64,000 bases of DNA, taken from assembly GCF_024054035.1 (NCBI RefSeq), contig NZ_JAMXQU010000006.1, forward strand, positions 107,916 through 171,915, written 5' to 3'. Both the position numbers and the translations under genes were made by a program. This DNA is from Asaia lannensis NBRC 102526 (GTDB lineage Bacteria; Pseudomonadota; Alphaproteobacteria; Acetobacterales; Acetobacteraceae). Under the pieces are notes generated by a model. That model saw only the letters and a program-made list of their open reading frames with translations. It searched no databases and was not told where the DNA came from. The first letter of the stretch is position 1. Each line of letters starts with the position of its first letter. This document shows, piece after piece, positions 51,622 to 60,918 of this stretch.

Positions 51622-52554
51622 ATGAAGATCGTCGCCTGTAACAGTAACCTGCCACTGGCGCGTGCCGTTGCCCAGGAATTGCGTCTCCCTCTGTGCAAGG
51701 TGTCTGTACGACGCTTTGCCGATGCCGAGGTCTTTGTCGAGATTCAGGAAAATGTGCGCGGCGAAGACGTGTTCGTGATCCAGAGCACCTGCTCGCCGAC
51801 TAACGATAACCTGATGGAATTGCTGATCATGCTCGACGCCCTGCGTCGCGGATCGGCCCGTCGTGTCACGGCGGTGATGCCTTATTTCGGCTATGCAAGA
51901 CAGGATCGCAAATCAGGCCCCCGCACCCCGATCAGCGCAAAGCTTGTCGCCAATCTTCTGGTGGAGGCCGGCGCCAACCGTATTCTGACCATGGATCTGC
52001 ACGCCATGCAGATTCAGGGATTTTTCGATATCCCGGTCGATAATCTCTATGCCGCGCCGCTGTTCAAGCGCGATATCAATGCCCGCCACCCCAATGAGGA
52101 TCTGATGATCGTCTCCCCCGACGTGGGCGGTGTGGTGCGTGCGCGTCAGCTCGCACAGCGTCTGACCACGGATCTGGCGATCATCGACAAGCGCCGCGAG
52201 CGCGCGGGCGTGTCCGAGGTCATGAACGTGATCGGCGATGTAAGCGGGCGCTACTGTATTCTGGTCGATGATATCGTCGATAGTGGTGGCTCACTGTGCA
52301 ATGCTGCGCAGGCCCTGATGAATCATGGAGCAGCAGGGGTGGAAGCTTATGTGACCCATGGCGTTCTGACAGGACAGGCTGTGGAGCGTATCTCTGCTTC
52401 GCCCATCCGCATGCTGACCCTGACCGATAGCATCCCGGCCACAGAGGCCATGGAAGCCTCGCCCAATATCCGGCAGATCAGCACCGCCAATCTTCTGGCG
52501 CGTGCCATGAGTGCTGTGGCAGATGAAAGCTCTGTCTCTTCGCTTTTCGATTAA
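51622..52554 (+). CDS. prs: Ribose-phosphate pyrophosphokinase
   Basis: This 310-residue enzyme makes phosphoribosyl pyrophosphate from ribose 5-phosphate and ATP for nucleotide, histidine and tryptophan synthesis. Signatures are [67 protein letters not shown] and [17 protein letters not shown]. It has the usual length of the class I enzymes. A histidine phosphatase gene follows after 12 bases and is probably co-transcribed. Confidence 0.96.
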   Translation: MKIVACNSNLPLARAVAQELRLPLCKVSVRRFADAEVFVEIQENVRGEDVFVIQSTCSPTNDNLMELLIMLDALRRGSARRVTAVMPYFGYARQDRKSGPRTPISAKLVANLLVEAGANRILTMDLHAMQIQGFFDIPVDNLYAAPLFKRDINARHPNEDLMIVSPDVGGVVRARQLAQRLTTDLAIIDKRRERAGVSEVMNVIGDVSGRYCILVDDIVDSGGSLCNAAQALMNHGAAGVEAYVTHGVLTGQAVERISASPIRMLTLTDSIPATEAMEASPNIRQISTANLLARAMSAVADESSVSSLFD

Positions 52555-52566
52555 GGACACGTTTTC

Positions 52567-53151
52567 ATGCTGCTTCGTCGCCCCTTCTGGTATCTGCGCC
52601 ACGGTCAGACCGACTGGAACGCCCAAAACCTTTCACAGGGACGCACGGATATCCCCCTGAACGCCACCGGGCGCGAACAGGCAGTGAAGGCAGGTGCTTC
52701 CCTTTCCCGTCACTGGCGTGATGGCGCAGAACCGATTGCCCGTATCGTTTCTTCACCGCTGGTACGTGCCTATGACACCGCTCTGGCAGCTCAGAAGGCG
52801 ATTGCCGATACCAGTGGCGTTACTCTTCCGCTCAGCACCGAGCGCGAGCTGGAGGAAGTCTGTTTCGGCGTGATGGAAGGCGAACCCATGGGGGACTGGT
52901 ACGACCCCTGGATCGACGGGAAGTTCACCCCTGAAGGGTGCGAGACTTTCGATGGCCTCAAGAACCGCGCGGCCAATGCCGTCAACCGTGCGCTGGAGCA
53001 TGAAGGCATTCCCATGATCGTTGCGCATGGGGCGCTTTTCCGTGCCCTGCGTGCAGCCATGAGCCTTCCCATCAATGTCCGCCTTGCCAATGCCGTACCG
53101 CTTTATTGCGACCCAACGGAAAATGGCTGGGTGCTGACGGCTTACGAGTAA
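52567..53151 (+). CDS. Histidine phosphatase family protein
   Basis: This 194-residue protein has the branch-defining RHG motif YLRHGQTDWNAQNLSQG, which holds the phosphorylated His. It also has SSPLVRAYDTALAAQ, ELEEVCFGVMEGE and the second His in VAHGALFRAL. Phosphoglycerate mutase-like enzymes of this size act on a wide range of phosphate esters, so the substrate is open (cofactor-type mutase activity is unlikely for this length). It is the second gene after prs. Confidence 0.88.
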   Translation: MLLRRPFWYLRHGQTDWNAQNLSQGRTDIPLNATGREQAVKAGASLSRHWRDGAEPIARIVSSPLVRAYDTALAAQKAIADTSGVTLPLSTERELEEVCFGVMEGEPMGDWYDPWIDGKFTPEGCETFDGLKNRAANAVNRALEHEGIPMIVAHGALFRALRAAMSLPINVRLANAVPLYCDPTENGWVLTAYE

Positions 53152-53216
53152 AAACGCGGGGCTTTACCCTGCGCATCCAGAAGAAACAGGCCTCTCGGAT
53201 TCCATTTCGATCATTC

Positions 53217-53265
53217 GGGATCGGAGGGGCTATGCCGCTCTGCGGGTTTCAGGGCAGAGCCGTGA
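53217..53265. repeat. Dispersed intergenic two-hairpin repeat, diverged copy 4
   Basis: GGATCGGAGGGGCTATGCCG, then CTCTGCGGGTTTC and AGGGCAGAGCCGTG, follow the plan of copies 1 and 2 with several changes. It lies between the histidine phosphatase and rplY. Confidence 0.5.
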
Positions 53266-53410
53266 AACAGGCGCTCGCAGGGGCACATACAAGGCGCAAA
53301 TTACCCGCCGACTCCCGAAGATCATTGCTTTACCCCCCCGTTTCCGCTAAGGCGCGCCTTCACTCAGGCACCCCTGGAGGCCGTGAGTGCAATGAATTTG
53401 GGAGAATACC

Positions 53411-54052
53411 GTGACAAATATGACGTCCCTCGAAGTCTCTACGCGCGCGAAGGCTGGTAAGGGGGCAGCGCGCGCAACGAGACGTGCCGGTCTGGTGCCG
53501 GGTGTTGTGTATGGTGGCAAGCAGGAGCCTTCGCTGATCCAGATCGATCCGCGCATCATCCACAAGGAAATGGTCCGTGGCGGCTGGCGTTCGCGCCTGT
53601 ACGAACTGGCTCTCGAAAGCGGCACCGTGCGCGCCCTGATGCGTGAAGTGCAGCTTCACCCCGTGACCGACGCGCCGATCCATGTCGATTTCCAGCGTCT
53701 GGCTCCTGGCGAGAAGGTCCATGTGACCGTTGCCATCCACGTGACCGGCGAAGACAAGGCTCCTGGCATCAAGCGCGGTGGCGTGCTGAACCTGGTCCGT
53801 CACACGGTGGACGTCATGGCTGACGTGGACAACATCCCGGCCAGCTTTACGGTCGATCTGAGCAACCTCGACATCCACGACAACGTGCGTTGGGACGACC
53901 TGACCGGCACCGAGAACGTAACGCCGGTTCTGCAGCTGCCGAACTTCGTCATCGCTACCATCGCTCCGCCGACGGTCGATGCCGAAATGGAAGCTGAAGC
54001 CGCTGCGAAGGCTGCTGCCGAAGCCGCCGCCGCTCCCGCGAAGAAGAAGTAA
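53411..54052 (+). CDS. rplY: 50S ribosomal protein L25/general stress protein Ctc
   Basis: This 213-residue protein has the L25 5S-rRNA-binding domain ([45 protein letters not shown]) and the C-terminal TL5/CTC domain ([34 protein letters not shown]). An Ala/Glu/Lys-rich tail follows. The GTG at 53411 is chosen because GGAG at 53401-53404 lies 6 bases upstream; the ATG at 53420 is also possible. pth follows after 11-20 bases, the usual rplY-pth-ychF order. Confidence 0.93.
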   Translation: MTNMTSLEVSTRAKAGKGAARATRRAGLVPGVVYGGKQEPSLIQIDPRIIHKEMVRGGWRSRLYELALESGTVRALMREVQLHPVTDAPIHVDFQRLAPGEKVHVTVAIHVTGEDKAPGIKRGGVLNLVRHTVDVMADVDNIPASFTVDLSNLDIHDNVRWDDLTGTENVTPVLQLPNFVIATIAPPTVDAEMEAEAAAKAAAEAAAAPAKKK

Positions 54053-54072
54053 GACCGTACCGGGTGGCCGCA

Positions 54073-54651
54073 ATGCTACTCTGGACCGGGCTCGGTAATC
54101 CCGAGCCCGGCATGCGCAGGCAGCGCCATAATATTGGCTTCATGGCTGTCGAGCGTATTGCCGAATACTACCGGTTTTCTCCCTGGCGTTCGCGCTTCAA
54201 GGGAGAGACGGCCGAGGGCAGCATCGAGGGACAGAAAGTTCTTCTGCTCAAGCCCATGACCTATATGAATCTGTCTGGCGAGAGCGTGCAGCAGGCTGCG
54301 CGGTTCTTCAAGATTCCGGTTTCCGATATCACGGCGTTTCATGACGAGCTCGATCTTGCGTTCTGCAAGGTGAGGGTCAAGCGCGGTGGCGGTGCTGCGG
54401 GCCATAATGGTCTGCGCTCCATGGACCGTATGCTGGGCGATCAGAATTATCAGCGCGTGCGACTGGGCATAGGGCATCCGGGTCATAAAGACCGTGTGAC
54501 GGGCCATGTGCTGGGCGATTTCGCCAAGGCCGAACAGACCGAACTCGAAGCGCTTCTCGATGCCGTGGCTGCGGCGTCGCCCCTGCTGGCCAAAGGGGAG
54601 CCGGAAGCGACAATGACAAAAATCGCCATGTTGTGCGGGGAGAAACGCTGA
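54073..54651 (+). CDS. pth: Peptidyl-tRNA hydrolase
   Basis: This protein of about 192 residues recycles peptidyl-tRNA. It has the catalytic Asn/His start [66 protein letters not shown] (catalytic Asp/His region) and GHVLGDF. The start is uncertain: the ATG at 54073 with GGTGG just upstream, or a GTG at 54064 that adds three residues. The stop overlaps the ychF ATG by one base (TGATG). Confidence 0.94.
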   Translation: MLLWTGLGNPEPGMRRQRHNIGFMAVERIAEYYRFSPWRSRFKGETAEGSIEGQKVLLLKPMTYMNLSGESVQQAARFFKIPVSDITAFHDELDLAFCKVRVKRGGGAAGHNGLRSMDRMLGDQNYQRVRLGIGHPGHKDRVTGHVLGDFAKAEQTELEALLDAVAAASPLLAKGEPEATMTKIAMLCGEKR

Positions 54652-55745
54652 TGGGCTTCAATTGTGGCATCGTGGGGCTTCCCAATGTGGGCAAATCCAC
54701 CCTGTTCAACGCGCTGACCGAAACGGCAGCGGCGCAGGCAGCGAATTATCCCTTCTGCACCATCGAGCCCAATGTGGGTCGCGTGGCCGTGCCCGATCCG
54801 CGTCTCGAGAATCTGGCACGTATCGGCAAGTCGCAGAAAATCCTGCCGACCAGTCTCGAATTCGTCGATATCGCCGGGCTCGTGCGCGGTGCTTCGCGTG
54901 GTGAAGGTCTGGGCAACCAGTTCCTTGCCAATATTCGCGAGGTGGATGCCATCATCCATGTGCTGCGTTGCTTCGAGGATGACGACATCACCCATGTCGA
55001 GGGCGGTGTGGACCCGGTGCGCGATGCCGAGATCATCGAAACCGAACTGATGCTGGCCGATCTGGATTCGCTCGAGAAGCGTCAGGTCTCGCTCCAGAAG
55101 CGCGCACGCGGCAACGACCGCGAGGCCCAGCAGCAGCTTGCGATCATGGATCCCATTATTGCTGCATTGCGTGAAGGCAAGCCTGCCCGTACGGCCGTGC
55201 CCAAGGGTGAGGAAGAAACCGCACGCCGTCTGCAGCTCATGACCACCAAGCCGGTGCTGTACGTCTGCAACGTGGAAGAAGGCTCGGCAGCGACCGGCAA
55301 CAGCCATTCCGAGGCCGTACGCAAGCGTGCCGAGGCAGAAGGTGCTGCCGTTGTGGTCGTTTCGGCAGCTATCGAAGCCGAAGTCAGCCAGCTGCCACAG
55401 GAAGAGCGCGCCGAATTCCTGGAAGGGCTGGGTCTGAACAACTCGGGTCTGGATCGTGTGATCGCTGCGGGCTACGGGCTGCTGGGCCTGAGCACCTATT
55501 TCACGGTCGGTCCGAAAGAAACGCGCGCCTGGACCATCACCAAGGGCACCAAGGCACCTCAGGCGGCGGCGGTCATCCATAATGATTTCGAGCGCGGCTT
55601 CATTGCCTGCGAAACCGTGGCTTATGACGATTATATTGCCTGTGGTGGTGAGTCGGGTGCCAAGGAAGCGGGCAAGCTGCGTATCGAAGGCAAGGAATAT
55701 GTGGTGCAGGACGGCGATGTTCTGCTGTTCCGCTTCAACGTCTGA
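54651..55745 (+). CDS. ychF: Redox-regulated ATPase YchF
   Basis: This 364-residue P-loop protein has [24 protein letters not shown], the G2/G3-like [11 protein letters not shown] and [40 protein letters not shown] and a C-terminal TGS domain ([36 protein letters not shown]). In this family the G4 change favours ATP over GTP. It binds ribosomes and participates in stress responses. It is coupled to pth by a 1-base overlap. Confidence 0.95.
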   Translation: MGFNCGIVGLPNVGKSTLFNALTETAAAQAANYPFCTIEPNVGRVAVPDPRLENLARIGKSQKILPTSLEFVDIAGLVRGASRGEGLGNQFLANIREVDAIIHVLRCFEDDDITHVEGGVDPVRDAEIIETELMLADLDSLEKRQVSLQKRARGNDREAQQQLAIMDPIIAALREGKPARTAVPKGEEETARRLQLMTTKPVLYVCNVEEGSAATGNSHSEAVRKRAEAEGAAVVVVSAAIEAEVSQLPQEERAEFLEGLGLNNSGLDRVIAAGYGLLGLSTYFTVGPKETRAWTITKGTKAPQAAAVIHNDFERGFIACETVAYDDYIACGGESGAKEAGKLRIEGKEYVVQDGDVLLFRFNV

Positions 55746-55831
55746 GGCCGGGTATCGCTGATTGACGTGCAGGCCGGGGCTTGACCGGCCTGACACTCGG
55801 GCAATGATGGCGCGTCATTCCGGAGGCGCTC

Positions 55832-56986
55832 ATGGATATTCTCGTTGCCTGTGATTCCTTCAAGGAGAGCCTGACCGCCGAGGCCGTGGTTCAGGCGATC
55901 ACAGACGGATTTTCCGAAATCTGGCCCAATGCCCGCTATCACGCCTTTCCCATGGCGGATGGTGGCGAGGGCACGGCTGCCATCATGGCACGCACGCTGA
56001 ATGGACAGATCGAGACCCGGACGGTCTGCGGGCCGCTCGGTGTTCCTGTCGAAGCCCGGTTCGCCGTGCTCGATCAGGGACGTACGGCGCTTATCGAGCT
56101 GGCCGAGGCTGCCGGGCTGGCTCAGGTTCCTCCCGAATCCCGCTCTCCTCTTTTCACCACCACCTACGGGGTGGGCGAACTGATGCGTGCTGCGCTCGAC
56201 AGGGGGTGCAGGCATCTGGTTCTGGCTCTCGGGGGGAGTGCGACCTGCGATGGCGGGGCAGGACTTCTTCAGGCGCTTGGCGTCTCCCTGCGCGATCTGC
56301 GCGGGAACGAAATCGCACAAGGCGGCGGCCCGCTTGGATCGGTTTTCACCCTCGATGACGATCGGCTCGATCCGAGGCTGAAGGAAAGCCAGATCGACAT
56401 CCTGTGCGACGTTACGGCTCCCCTGCTGGGCGAAACAGGCGCTGTGGCGGTCTTCGGGCCGCAGAAGGGTGCGACACCGGCCATGATTCCGATTCTGGAA
56501 GCCTCTCTGGCACGCCTTGCAAGCCTGATCGCCATGCGTAGCGGACAGGATGTGGCTCAGCGCGACGGTATGGGGGCGGCAGGCGGTGCGGCTCTGGGGC
56601 TGGTCGGCTTATGTAACGCAACGCTCGTTCCGGGCGCTGAAACCGTTGCGAGGCTGCTCGGCCTGCAAAGTATCGTGAACGATATGGACCTGGTGATTAC
56701 GGGCGAGGGACGTCTGGATGGCCAGACCGTGCAGGGCAAGGCCCCTCAGGCGATTGCCAGTCTGGCAAAAGCGGCGGGAAAGCCTGTCATCGCCTTTGCC
56801 GGGACATTGGGCGCAGGCCATGAGCATCTCTTTACAACCGGGTTCGATGCGGTTTTCAGCTGCCTCGATCGACCCTGTACGCTGGAAGAGGCATTTGCTG
56901 AAGCCGAGAGAGCGCTGAGGCGTTGCGCACGTAATGTTGCTGCGAGCCTCGCCCTGGGGCGATCTTTTCAAGCAGCGCAGGAATGA
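55832..56986 (+). CDS. glxK: Glycerate kinase (type I family)
   Basis: This 384-residue protein matches the GarK/GlxK glycerate kinase family: LVACDSFKESLTAEAVVQAI, MADGGEGTAAIM, LALGGSATCDGGAGLLQALG, DVTAPLLGETGAVAVFGPQKGA and LVITGEGRLDGQTVQGKAP. It phosphorylates D-glycerate, feeding C2/C3 carbon into glycolysis. Whether the product is 2- or 3-phosphoglycerate cannot be told from sequence. No glyoxylate carboligase or tartronate reductase lies next to it. It stands alone between ychF and proA. Confidence 0.9.
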   Translation: MDILVACDSFKESLTAEAVVQAITDGFSEIWPNARYHAFPMADGGEGTAAIMARTLNGQIETRTVCGPLGVPVEARFAVLDQGRTALIELAEAAGLAQVPPESRSPLFTTTYGVGELMRAALDRGCRHLVLALGGSATCDGGAGLLQALGVSLRDLRGNEIAQGGGPLGSVFTLDDDRLDPRLKESQIDILCDVTAPLLGETGAVAVFGPQKGATPAMIPILEASLARLASLIAMRSGQDVAQRDGMGAAGGAALGLVGLCNATLVPGAETVARLLGLQSIVNDMDLVITGEGRLDGQTVQGKAPQAIASLAKAAGKPVIAFAGTLGAGHEHLFTTGFDAVFSCLDRPCTLEEAFAEAERALRRCARNVAASLALGRSFQAAQE

Positions 56987-57058
56987 TACATAGCTGATCG
57001 CCCTTTGCCGGCCTTGGGTCCGATCGGGCCAGATGCCGCAAGGCAGACAGGAGAATGC

Positions 57059-58318
57059 ATGATGGAAGCTGCTACGACCGTGTCCGATTTCAAGGCCCTG
57101 ACCGGACCAGCACGCGCGGCGGCCCGCGTTCTTGCCATCTCTCCAGAGAGCCAGCGTAACGAGGCTCTGCGTGCAGCTGCTCTCGCCCTGCGCGCGCATG
57201 CGGCCGATATTCTTGTGGCGAATGCGCGCGATGTAGCGGCATCGAAGGCCAGTGCGGCCTTTATCGATCGCCTGACACTGACACCCGCACGCATCGAAGC
57301 CATGGCCAAGGGACTCGAATCCATCGCGCTTCTGCCCGATCCGGTCGGCAGGGTACTGTCGGAATGGACACGACCCAACGGTCTCGATATCCGGCGCGTG
57401 GCCACACCGCTCGGTGTTATCGGCATGATTTACGAAAGCCGCCCCAATGTCGGGGCGGATGCGGCGGGCTTATGCATCAAATCCGGCAATGCCGTGATTC
57501 TGCGCGGCGGTTCCGAGAGCCTGCACTCGGCGCGCTGTATCCAGTCCTGCATTCAGGACGGTCTGGAGAAGGCCGGTCTTCCGCGCGATTGCGTGCAGAT
57601 CGTCCCCGATGCCGACAGGGCTCATGTGGCGTCGATGCTGACAGCCGCCGGTGAGATCGACATGATCATTCCACGTGGCGGAAAGTCGCTTGTCGAGCGC
57701 GTGCAGCGTGAGGCCCGCGTGCCCGTGCTGGCCCATGCTGACGGGCTTTGCCATACCTATATCCACAAGGATGCCGATTTCGCGATGGCGCGCGACATAT
57801 TGGCGAATGCAAAAATGCGCCGTACCGGAATCTGCGGTGCGACCGAAACCCTGCTGATCGATCGCGCCATTGCCGAGACGCTCCTGCCCCTGCTGGTGCA
57901 GGATCTTCATGCACTGGGCTGTGCCGTTCTGGGCGATGAAACCGCACGCCGGATCGTGCACGACCTTGAACCGGCGACATCGGACGATTTTGCGACCGAA
58001 TGGCTCGATGCCCGCCTTTCCGTTGCCGTTGTCGATACCGTGCAGGAGGCGCTCGCCCATATCGCACGCTACGGTAGCGGTCATACCGAGGCGATCATCA
58101 CCGGAAATGCGGAGATCGCCGAAACATTCCTCAACGGTACGGATAGTGCTGTGGTGATGTGGAACGCCTCGACCCAGTTCTGCGATGGCGGAGAGTTCGG
58201 GTTCGGGGCCGAGATCGGTATTGCCACGGGCAAGATTCATGCTCGTGGCCCTGTCGGCCTCGAGCAGCTCACAACCTTCCGGTATGAAGTGCGCGGCACC
58301 GGTCAAACACGCCCCTGA
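57059..58318 (+). CDS. proA: Glutamate-5-semialdehyde dehydrogenase (gamma-glutamyl phosphate reductase)
   Basis: This 419-residue enzyme carries the second step of proline synthesis. Key parts are PLGVIGMIYESRPNVGADAAGLCIKSGNAVILRGG, IIPRGGKSLVERVQ, the catalytic Cys in RRTGICGATETLL and WNASTQFCDGGEFGFGAEIGIATGKIHARGPVGLEQLTT. Two ATGs are adjacent (57059 and 57062), with GGAG upstream. nadD begins inside its 3' end or directly after. proB is not in the window. Confidence 0.95.
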   Translation: MMEAATTVSDFKALTGPARAAARVLAISPESQRNEALRAAALALRAHAADILVANARDVAASKASAAFIDRLTLTPARIEAMAKGLESIALLPDPVGRVLSEWTRPNGLDIRRVATPLGVIGMIYESRPNVGADAAGLCIKSGNAVILRGGSESLHSARCIQSCIQDGLEKAGLPRDCVQIVPDADRAHVASMLTAAGEIDMIIPRGGKSLVERVQREARVPVLAHADGLCHTYIHKDADFAMARDILANAKMRRTGICGATETLLIDRAIAETLLPLLVQDLHALGCAVLGDETARRIVHDLEPATSDDFATEWLDARLSVAVVDTVQEALAHIARYGSGHTEAIITGNAEIAETFLNGTDSAVVMWNASTQFCDGGEFGFGAEIGIATGKIHARGPVGLEQLTTFRYEVRGTGQTRP

Positions 58319-58940
58319 CGTGCCGCAGATACCGAAATACGGCGACAACCGTGCAATTTCCATCGGCCTGCTTGGGGGGTCTTTCAATCCTGCCCATGCA
58401 GGTCACCTGCAACTGGCGCGCTATGCCCTGACGCATCTGAGGCTCGACCAGGTCTGGCTCATGGTATCGCCGGGGAATCCGCTCAAACCCCGTAAGGGCA
58501 TGGCCCCGTTCGAGAGCCGACTCGATTCGGCCAGAGCTCTGGCCGATGGGCGACGTATTATCGCTACGGATATCGAGGCGCGGCTGAACAAACGCTATAC
58601 GGTCGAGACGATCGAACTGCTCCGTCTGCGTTTTCCCCAGGCGCGTTTCGTGTGGTTGATGGGGGCAGACAGCCTTGCCTCGCTTACAAAATGGCGGCGC
58701 TGGCGCGATCTCGCTCTGCATGTGCCCATGGCTGTGGTACCCCGACCGGGCAGTAATCGAACCGCTTTATCGGGTCAGGCTACCCATGCGCTCAGCCATA
58801 TGCGCGTTCCATCGCGACAGGGACCGGTCATGTCTCGCTCGAAAGGTGGTGTCTGGGCTTTTCTTCCGGCGCCGCAAAACGGTATATCAGCGACAGCGTT
58901 GAGGGATTCCGGCAAATATCCCGCCTCGCTCTCTCTCTAA
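58284..58940 (+). CDS. nadD: Nicotinate-nucleotide adenylyltransferase
   Basis: This protein of about 218 residues has the nucleotidyl-transferase start IGLLGGSFNPAHAGHLQLA, MVSPGNPLK, FVWLMGADSLASLTKWRRW and the end motif ISATALR. It adenylates nicotinate mononucleotide in NAD synthesis. The start is not clear. ATG 58284 overlaps proA by 35 bases, and a GTG at 58320, one base after the proA stop, is also possible. Neither has a good ribosome binding site. rsfS and rlmH follow, the common order. Confidence 0.92.
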   Translation: MKCAAPVKHAPDVPQIPKYGDNRAISIGLLGGSFNPAHAGHLQLARYALTHLRLDQVWLMVSPGNPLKPRKGMAPFESRLDSARALADGRRIIATDIEARLNKRYTVETIELLRLRFPQARFVWLMGADSLASLTKWRRWRDLALHVPMAVVPRPGSNRTALSGQATHALSHMRVPSRQGPVMSRSKGGVWAFLPAPQNGISATALRDSGKYPASLSL

Positions 58941-58963
58941 TGTTTTGACCGGAGTGTCGAGCC

Positions 58964-59524
58964 ATCGCCAGAAAACCGTCCGACGAGACGACCACCCCAG
59001 CCCGTCGCAGCCGCGCGTCAGCTGGTGAGACCAAGCCCAACCCCGCCACGGGCGAGGGCGCCGCAACCCTGAAAACCGCCGGCACGCCCCGCAAGAAAGC
59101 GGCCGCAGCAGGCCCGCGCAAGACACGTAGCGCAGCACCCCGTACCGGTGCCGAGCCCGAACTGGTTGAAAAGGCGCTGGCGCTCATCACGACAAGTCTC
59201 GATGAAGACAAGGCGGAAGATATCGTCACGCTCGATCTGCGTGGACGTGCCAGCTTTGCCGATCATATGGTGGTCGCGACCGGTATTGCCGACAGGCAGA
59301 TTGCTGCCATGGCTTCGCATATCGAAGACAAGCTGAACGAAATCGGCATCAAGCGTATTACGATCGAAGGCGCCAACGGGACCGACTGGGTGCTGCTGGA
59401 TACCGGCGACATCGTGGTTCACCTGTTCAAGCCGGAAAGCCGTGCGCTGTATGCGCTCGAACGCATGTGGGGCAAGGATCTCGACGATACGGCGAGTGAT
59501 GAAGCGGATACGACGGATCTCTGA
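58964..59524 (+). CDS. rsfS: Ribosomal silencing factor RsfS, apparent ATC start
   Basis: The conserved RsfS domain is complete: PELVEKALALITTSLDEDKAEDIVTLDLRGR, then SFADHMVVATGIADRQIAAMASHIEDKL, GTDWVLLDTGDIVVHLFKPESRALYALERMW. RsfS binds uL14 on the large subunit and blocks subunit joining in starvation. The reading frame is closed by TGA at 58946-58948. From there to the conserved domain it has no ATG, GTG or TTG; the first ATG, at 59267, would remove the first third of the domain. ATC at 58964 has GGAG 9 bases upstream and yields (M)ARKPSDETT. A basic, Ala/Pro-rich N-terminal extension of about 65 residues precedes the domain. Confidence 0.8.
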   Translation: MARKPSDETTTPARRSRASAGETKPNPATGEGAATLKTAGTPRKKAAAAGPRKTRSAAPRTGAEPELVEKALALITTSLDEDKAEDIVTLDLRGRASFADHMVVATGIADRQIAAMASHIEDKLNEIGIKRITIEGANGTDWVLLDTGDIVVHLFKPESRALYALERMWGKDLDDTASDEADTTDL

Positions 59525-59530
59525 TCACCC

Positions 59531-59989
59531 ATGATCAGGATCATCGCTGTCGGTCGACTCAAGAGAGGGCCCGAGCGGGAGCTGTTCGACCGTTATGTCG
59601 AACGCACCCGCCCGAAGATCGATCTGGTCGAGATTGCCGAATCCCGTGGTAGCGCCCAGGAAATACGACGCAAGGATGCGTCGGCCATTCTGTCCGCCTG
59701 TCCTGAGGGCACGATCATGATCGCGCTCGATGAAGGTGGGACGTCTCCCGATTCGCAGCAATTCTCCACGATGCTCGAAACCTGGCTCGCCACGGGCAAG
59801 CAGGTCTCTTTCGTCATCGGGGGCGCTGAAGGGTTGGAGGCCAGCGTCATCGACCGTGCCGATGCGCTGATTTCATTCGGTCGTATGACCTGGCCGCATA
59901 TGATCGTTCGTCTGCTTCTGGCAGAGCAGATCTATCGCGCACGCGCGATCAGCGCAGGCCACCCTTACCATCGCGCCGCGCGCCCCTGA
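59531..59989 (+). CDS. rlmH: 23S rRNA (pseudouridine(1915)-N(3))-methyltransferase RlmH
   Basis: This 152-residue SPOUT-class methyltransferase begins MIRIIAVGRLKRGPERELFDRY. It has the knotted SAM-binding part FVIGGAEGLEASVIDRADALISFGRMTWPHMIVRLLLAEQIYRARAISAGHPYHR. It methylates pseudouridine 1915 of 23S rRNA in the 70S ribosome. It begins 6 bases after rsfS, so both ribosome-directed proteins come from one transcript. Confidence 0.95.
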   Translation: MIRIIAVGRLKRGPERELFDRYVERTRPKIDLVEIAESRGSAQEIRRKDASAILSACPEGTIMIALDEGGTSPDSQQFSTMLETWLATGKQVSFVIGGAEGLEASVIDRADALISFGRMTWPHMIVRLLLAEQIYRARAISAGHPYHRAARP

Positions 59990-59993
59990 CATA

Positions 59994-60024
59994 AATCACC
60001 CGAGGCTGTAATCACCCGAGGCTG
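59994..60024. repeat. 15-bp tandem direct repeat
   Basis: AATCACCCGAGGCTG occurs twice, at 59994-60008 and 60010-60024, with one base between. It lies in the 3' spacer between rlmH and the convergent CHAP gene and looks like a recent local duplication. Confidence 0.85.
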
Positions 60025-60071
60025 GGCCTCTACCCGGCACGATGCCTGATCGGCCCAGTGTGCCTGGCAAG

Positions 60072-60102
60072 AAAAAAGGCGACCCGTTTGCGGATCGCCT
60101 TC
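60072..60102 (-). terminator. Rho-independent terminator after the CHAP gene
   Basis: Read on the minus strand AAGGCGATCCG and CGGGTCGCCTT pair around a short CAAA-type loop and run into TTTTC. It lies about 33 bases after the stop codon. Confidence 0.88.
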
Positions 60103-60135
60103 AACAACACTCAACAATGTGGCGGATGATGCGCC

Positions 60136-60918
60136 TTAACGAAGGTTACGGCTGGGTCCTTCGAGGCTGAAAGCATCTTCCGGTGCTTCAGCAACTTCGG
60201 TCGAGTTCATCGGGTGCTGCAGGGCGGCAAAGCTCGCCGTTTCGACCGTGCGAGACTTTGTGGAACGATGCGCTGGCGCAGGCGTATTGTTTGCCATCAT
60301 CACGCCGTCATCCGGGCGGCCGTAGATAAATCCGTAGGTCGGATAGATGCTGCCATAGGTGCCGGAATTGCTGTTGAGCGCAACGCGCACGGCAGACCAG
60401 TCGTTATTGGGGGAAACATCGATGACGCGTACGTTCTTTGCCACGCCGTTCTGCGCCCAGTGAGACTGGTCGATCACGATCGTACGGTTGTCTTCGATCG
60501 CGCGCACGACGGCGACATGTCCGTAGGGCATGCGACGGATTGCACGGAAATTCAGAACGGAGCCAGGCTCGGGAGCGGAGCCGCGGGCGTAAACGCCGCG
60601 GGAGTTCTCCCACCAGTCGCGCGCATTGCCGCTCAGCACAACGTCGGAAGCTGCCTTGGCATAGGCAACACACTGGATCACATGACCGCCGGAGCGATGA
60701 TGGCGTGCAGTGAAGCGCGTCTGATGAATGGCGCTGCGGTGGTTCGCAACATGGTGGCTGACATGTGCGCTGTGCATGACAGACTTGTGTGCAGCCTTCT
60801 GGCGGGCTTCAGCCTTTGGGGCCAGAACTGCCGACCCAACCAGAACGGACAGAACGGTCAGAGACGAAAAAAACGGCCTGCGGAGAAGTTTGAGGCAACT
60901 TTTCTGTCCCACGTTCAT
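60136..60918 (-). CDS. Secreted CHAP-domain amidase-like protein
   Basis: This 260-residue protein has a signal peptide (hydrophobic residues about 16-33, cleavage near AEA-RQ) and a His-rich segment (about 44-78, ten or more His). A CHAP domain follows, with catalytic Cys83 in IQCVAYAKAAS and His134 in MPYGHVAVVRAI, and a WWENSRGVYARG, PGSVLNF pattern. CHAP enzymes cleave peptidoglycan cross-links or amides in the periplasm. The His-rich part might bind metal. It has its own terminator, and its promoter side faces the RidA gene. Confidence 0.85.
   Translation of the reverse strand: MNVGQKSCLKLLRRPFFSSLTVLSVLVGSAVLAPKAEARQKAAHKSVMHSAHVSHHVANHRSAIHQTRFTARHHRSGGHVIQCVAYAKAASDVVLSGNARDWWENSRGVYARGSAPEPGSVLNFRAIRRMPYGHVAVVRAIEDNRTIVIDQSHWAQNGVAKNVRVIDVSPNNDWSAVRVALNSNSGTYGSIYPTYGFIYGRPDDGVMMANNTPAPAHRSTKSRTVETASFAALQHPMNSTEVAEAPEDAFSLEGPSRNLR

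Noticed and set aside
58954..59030. GTG at 58954 as an rsfS start
   Set aside because: It is out of frame with the RsfS domain and meets a stop after about two dozen codons, so it would need a frameshift.
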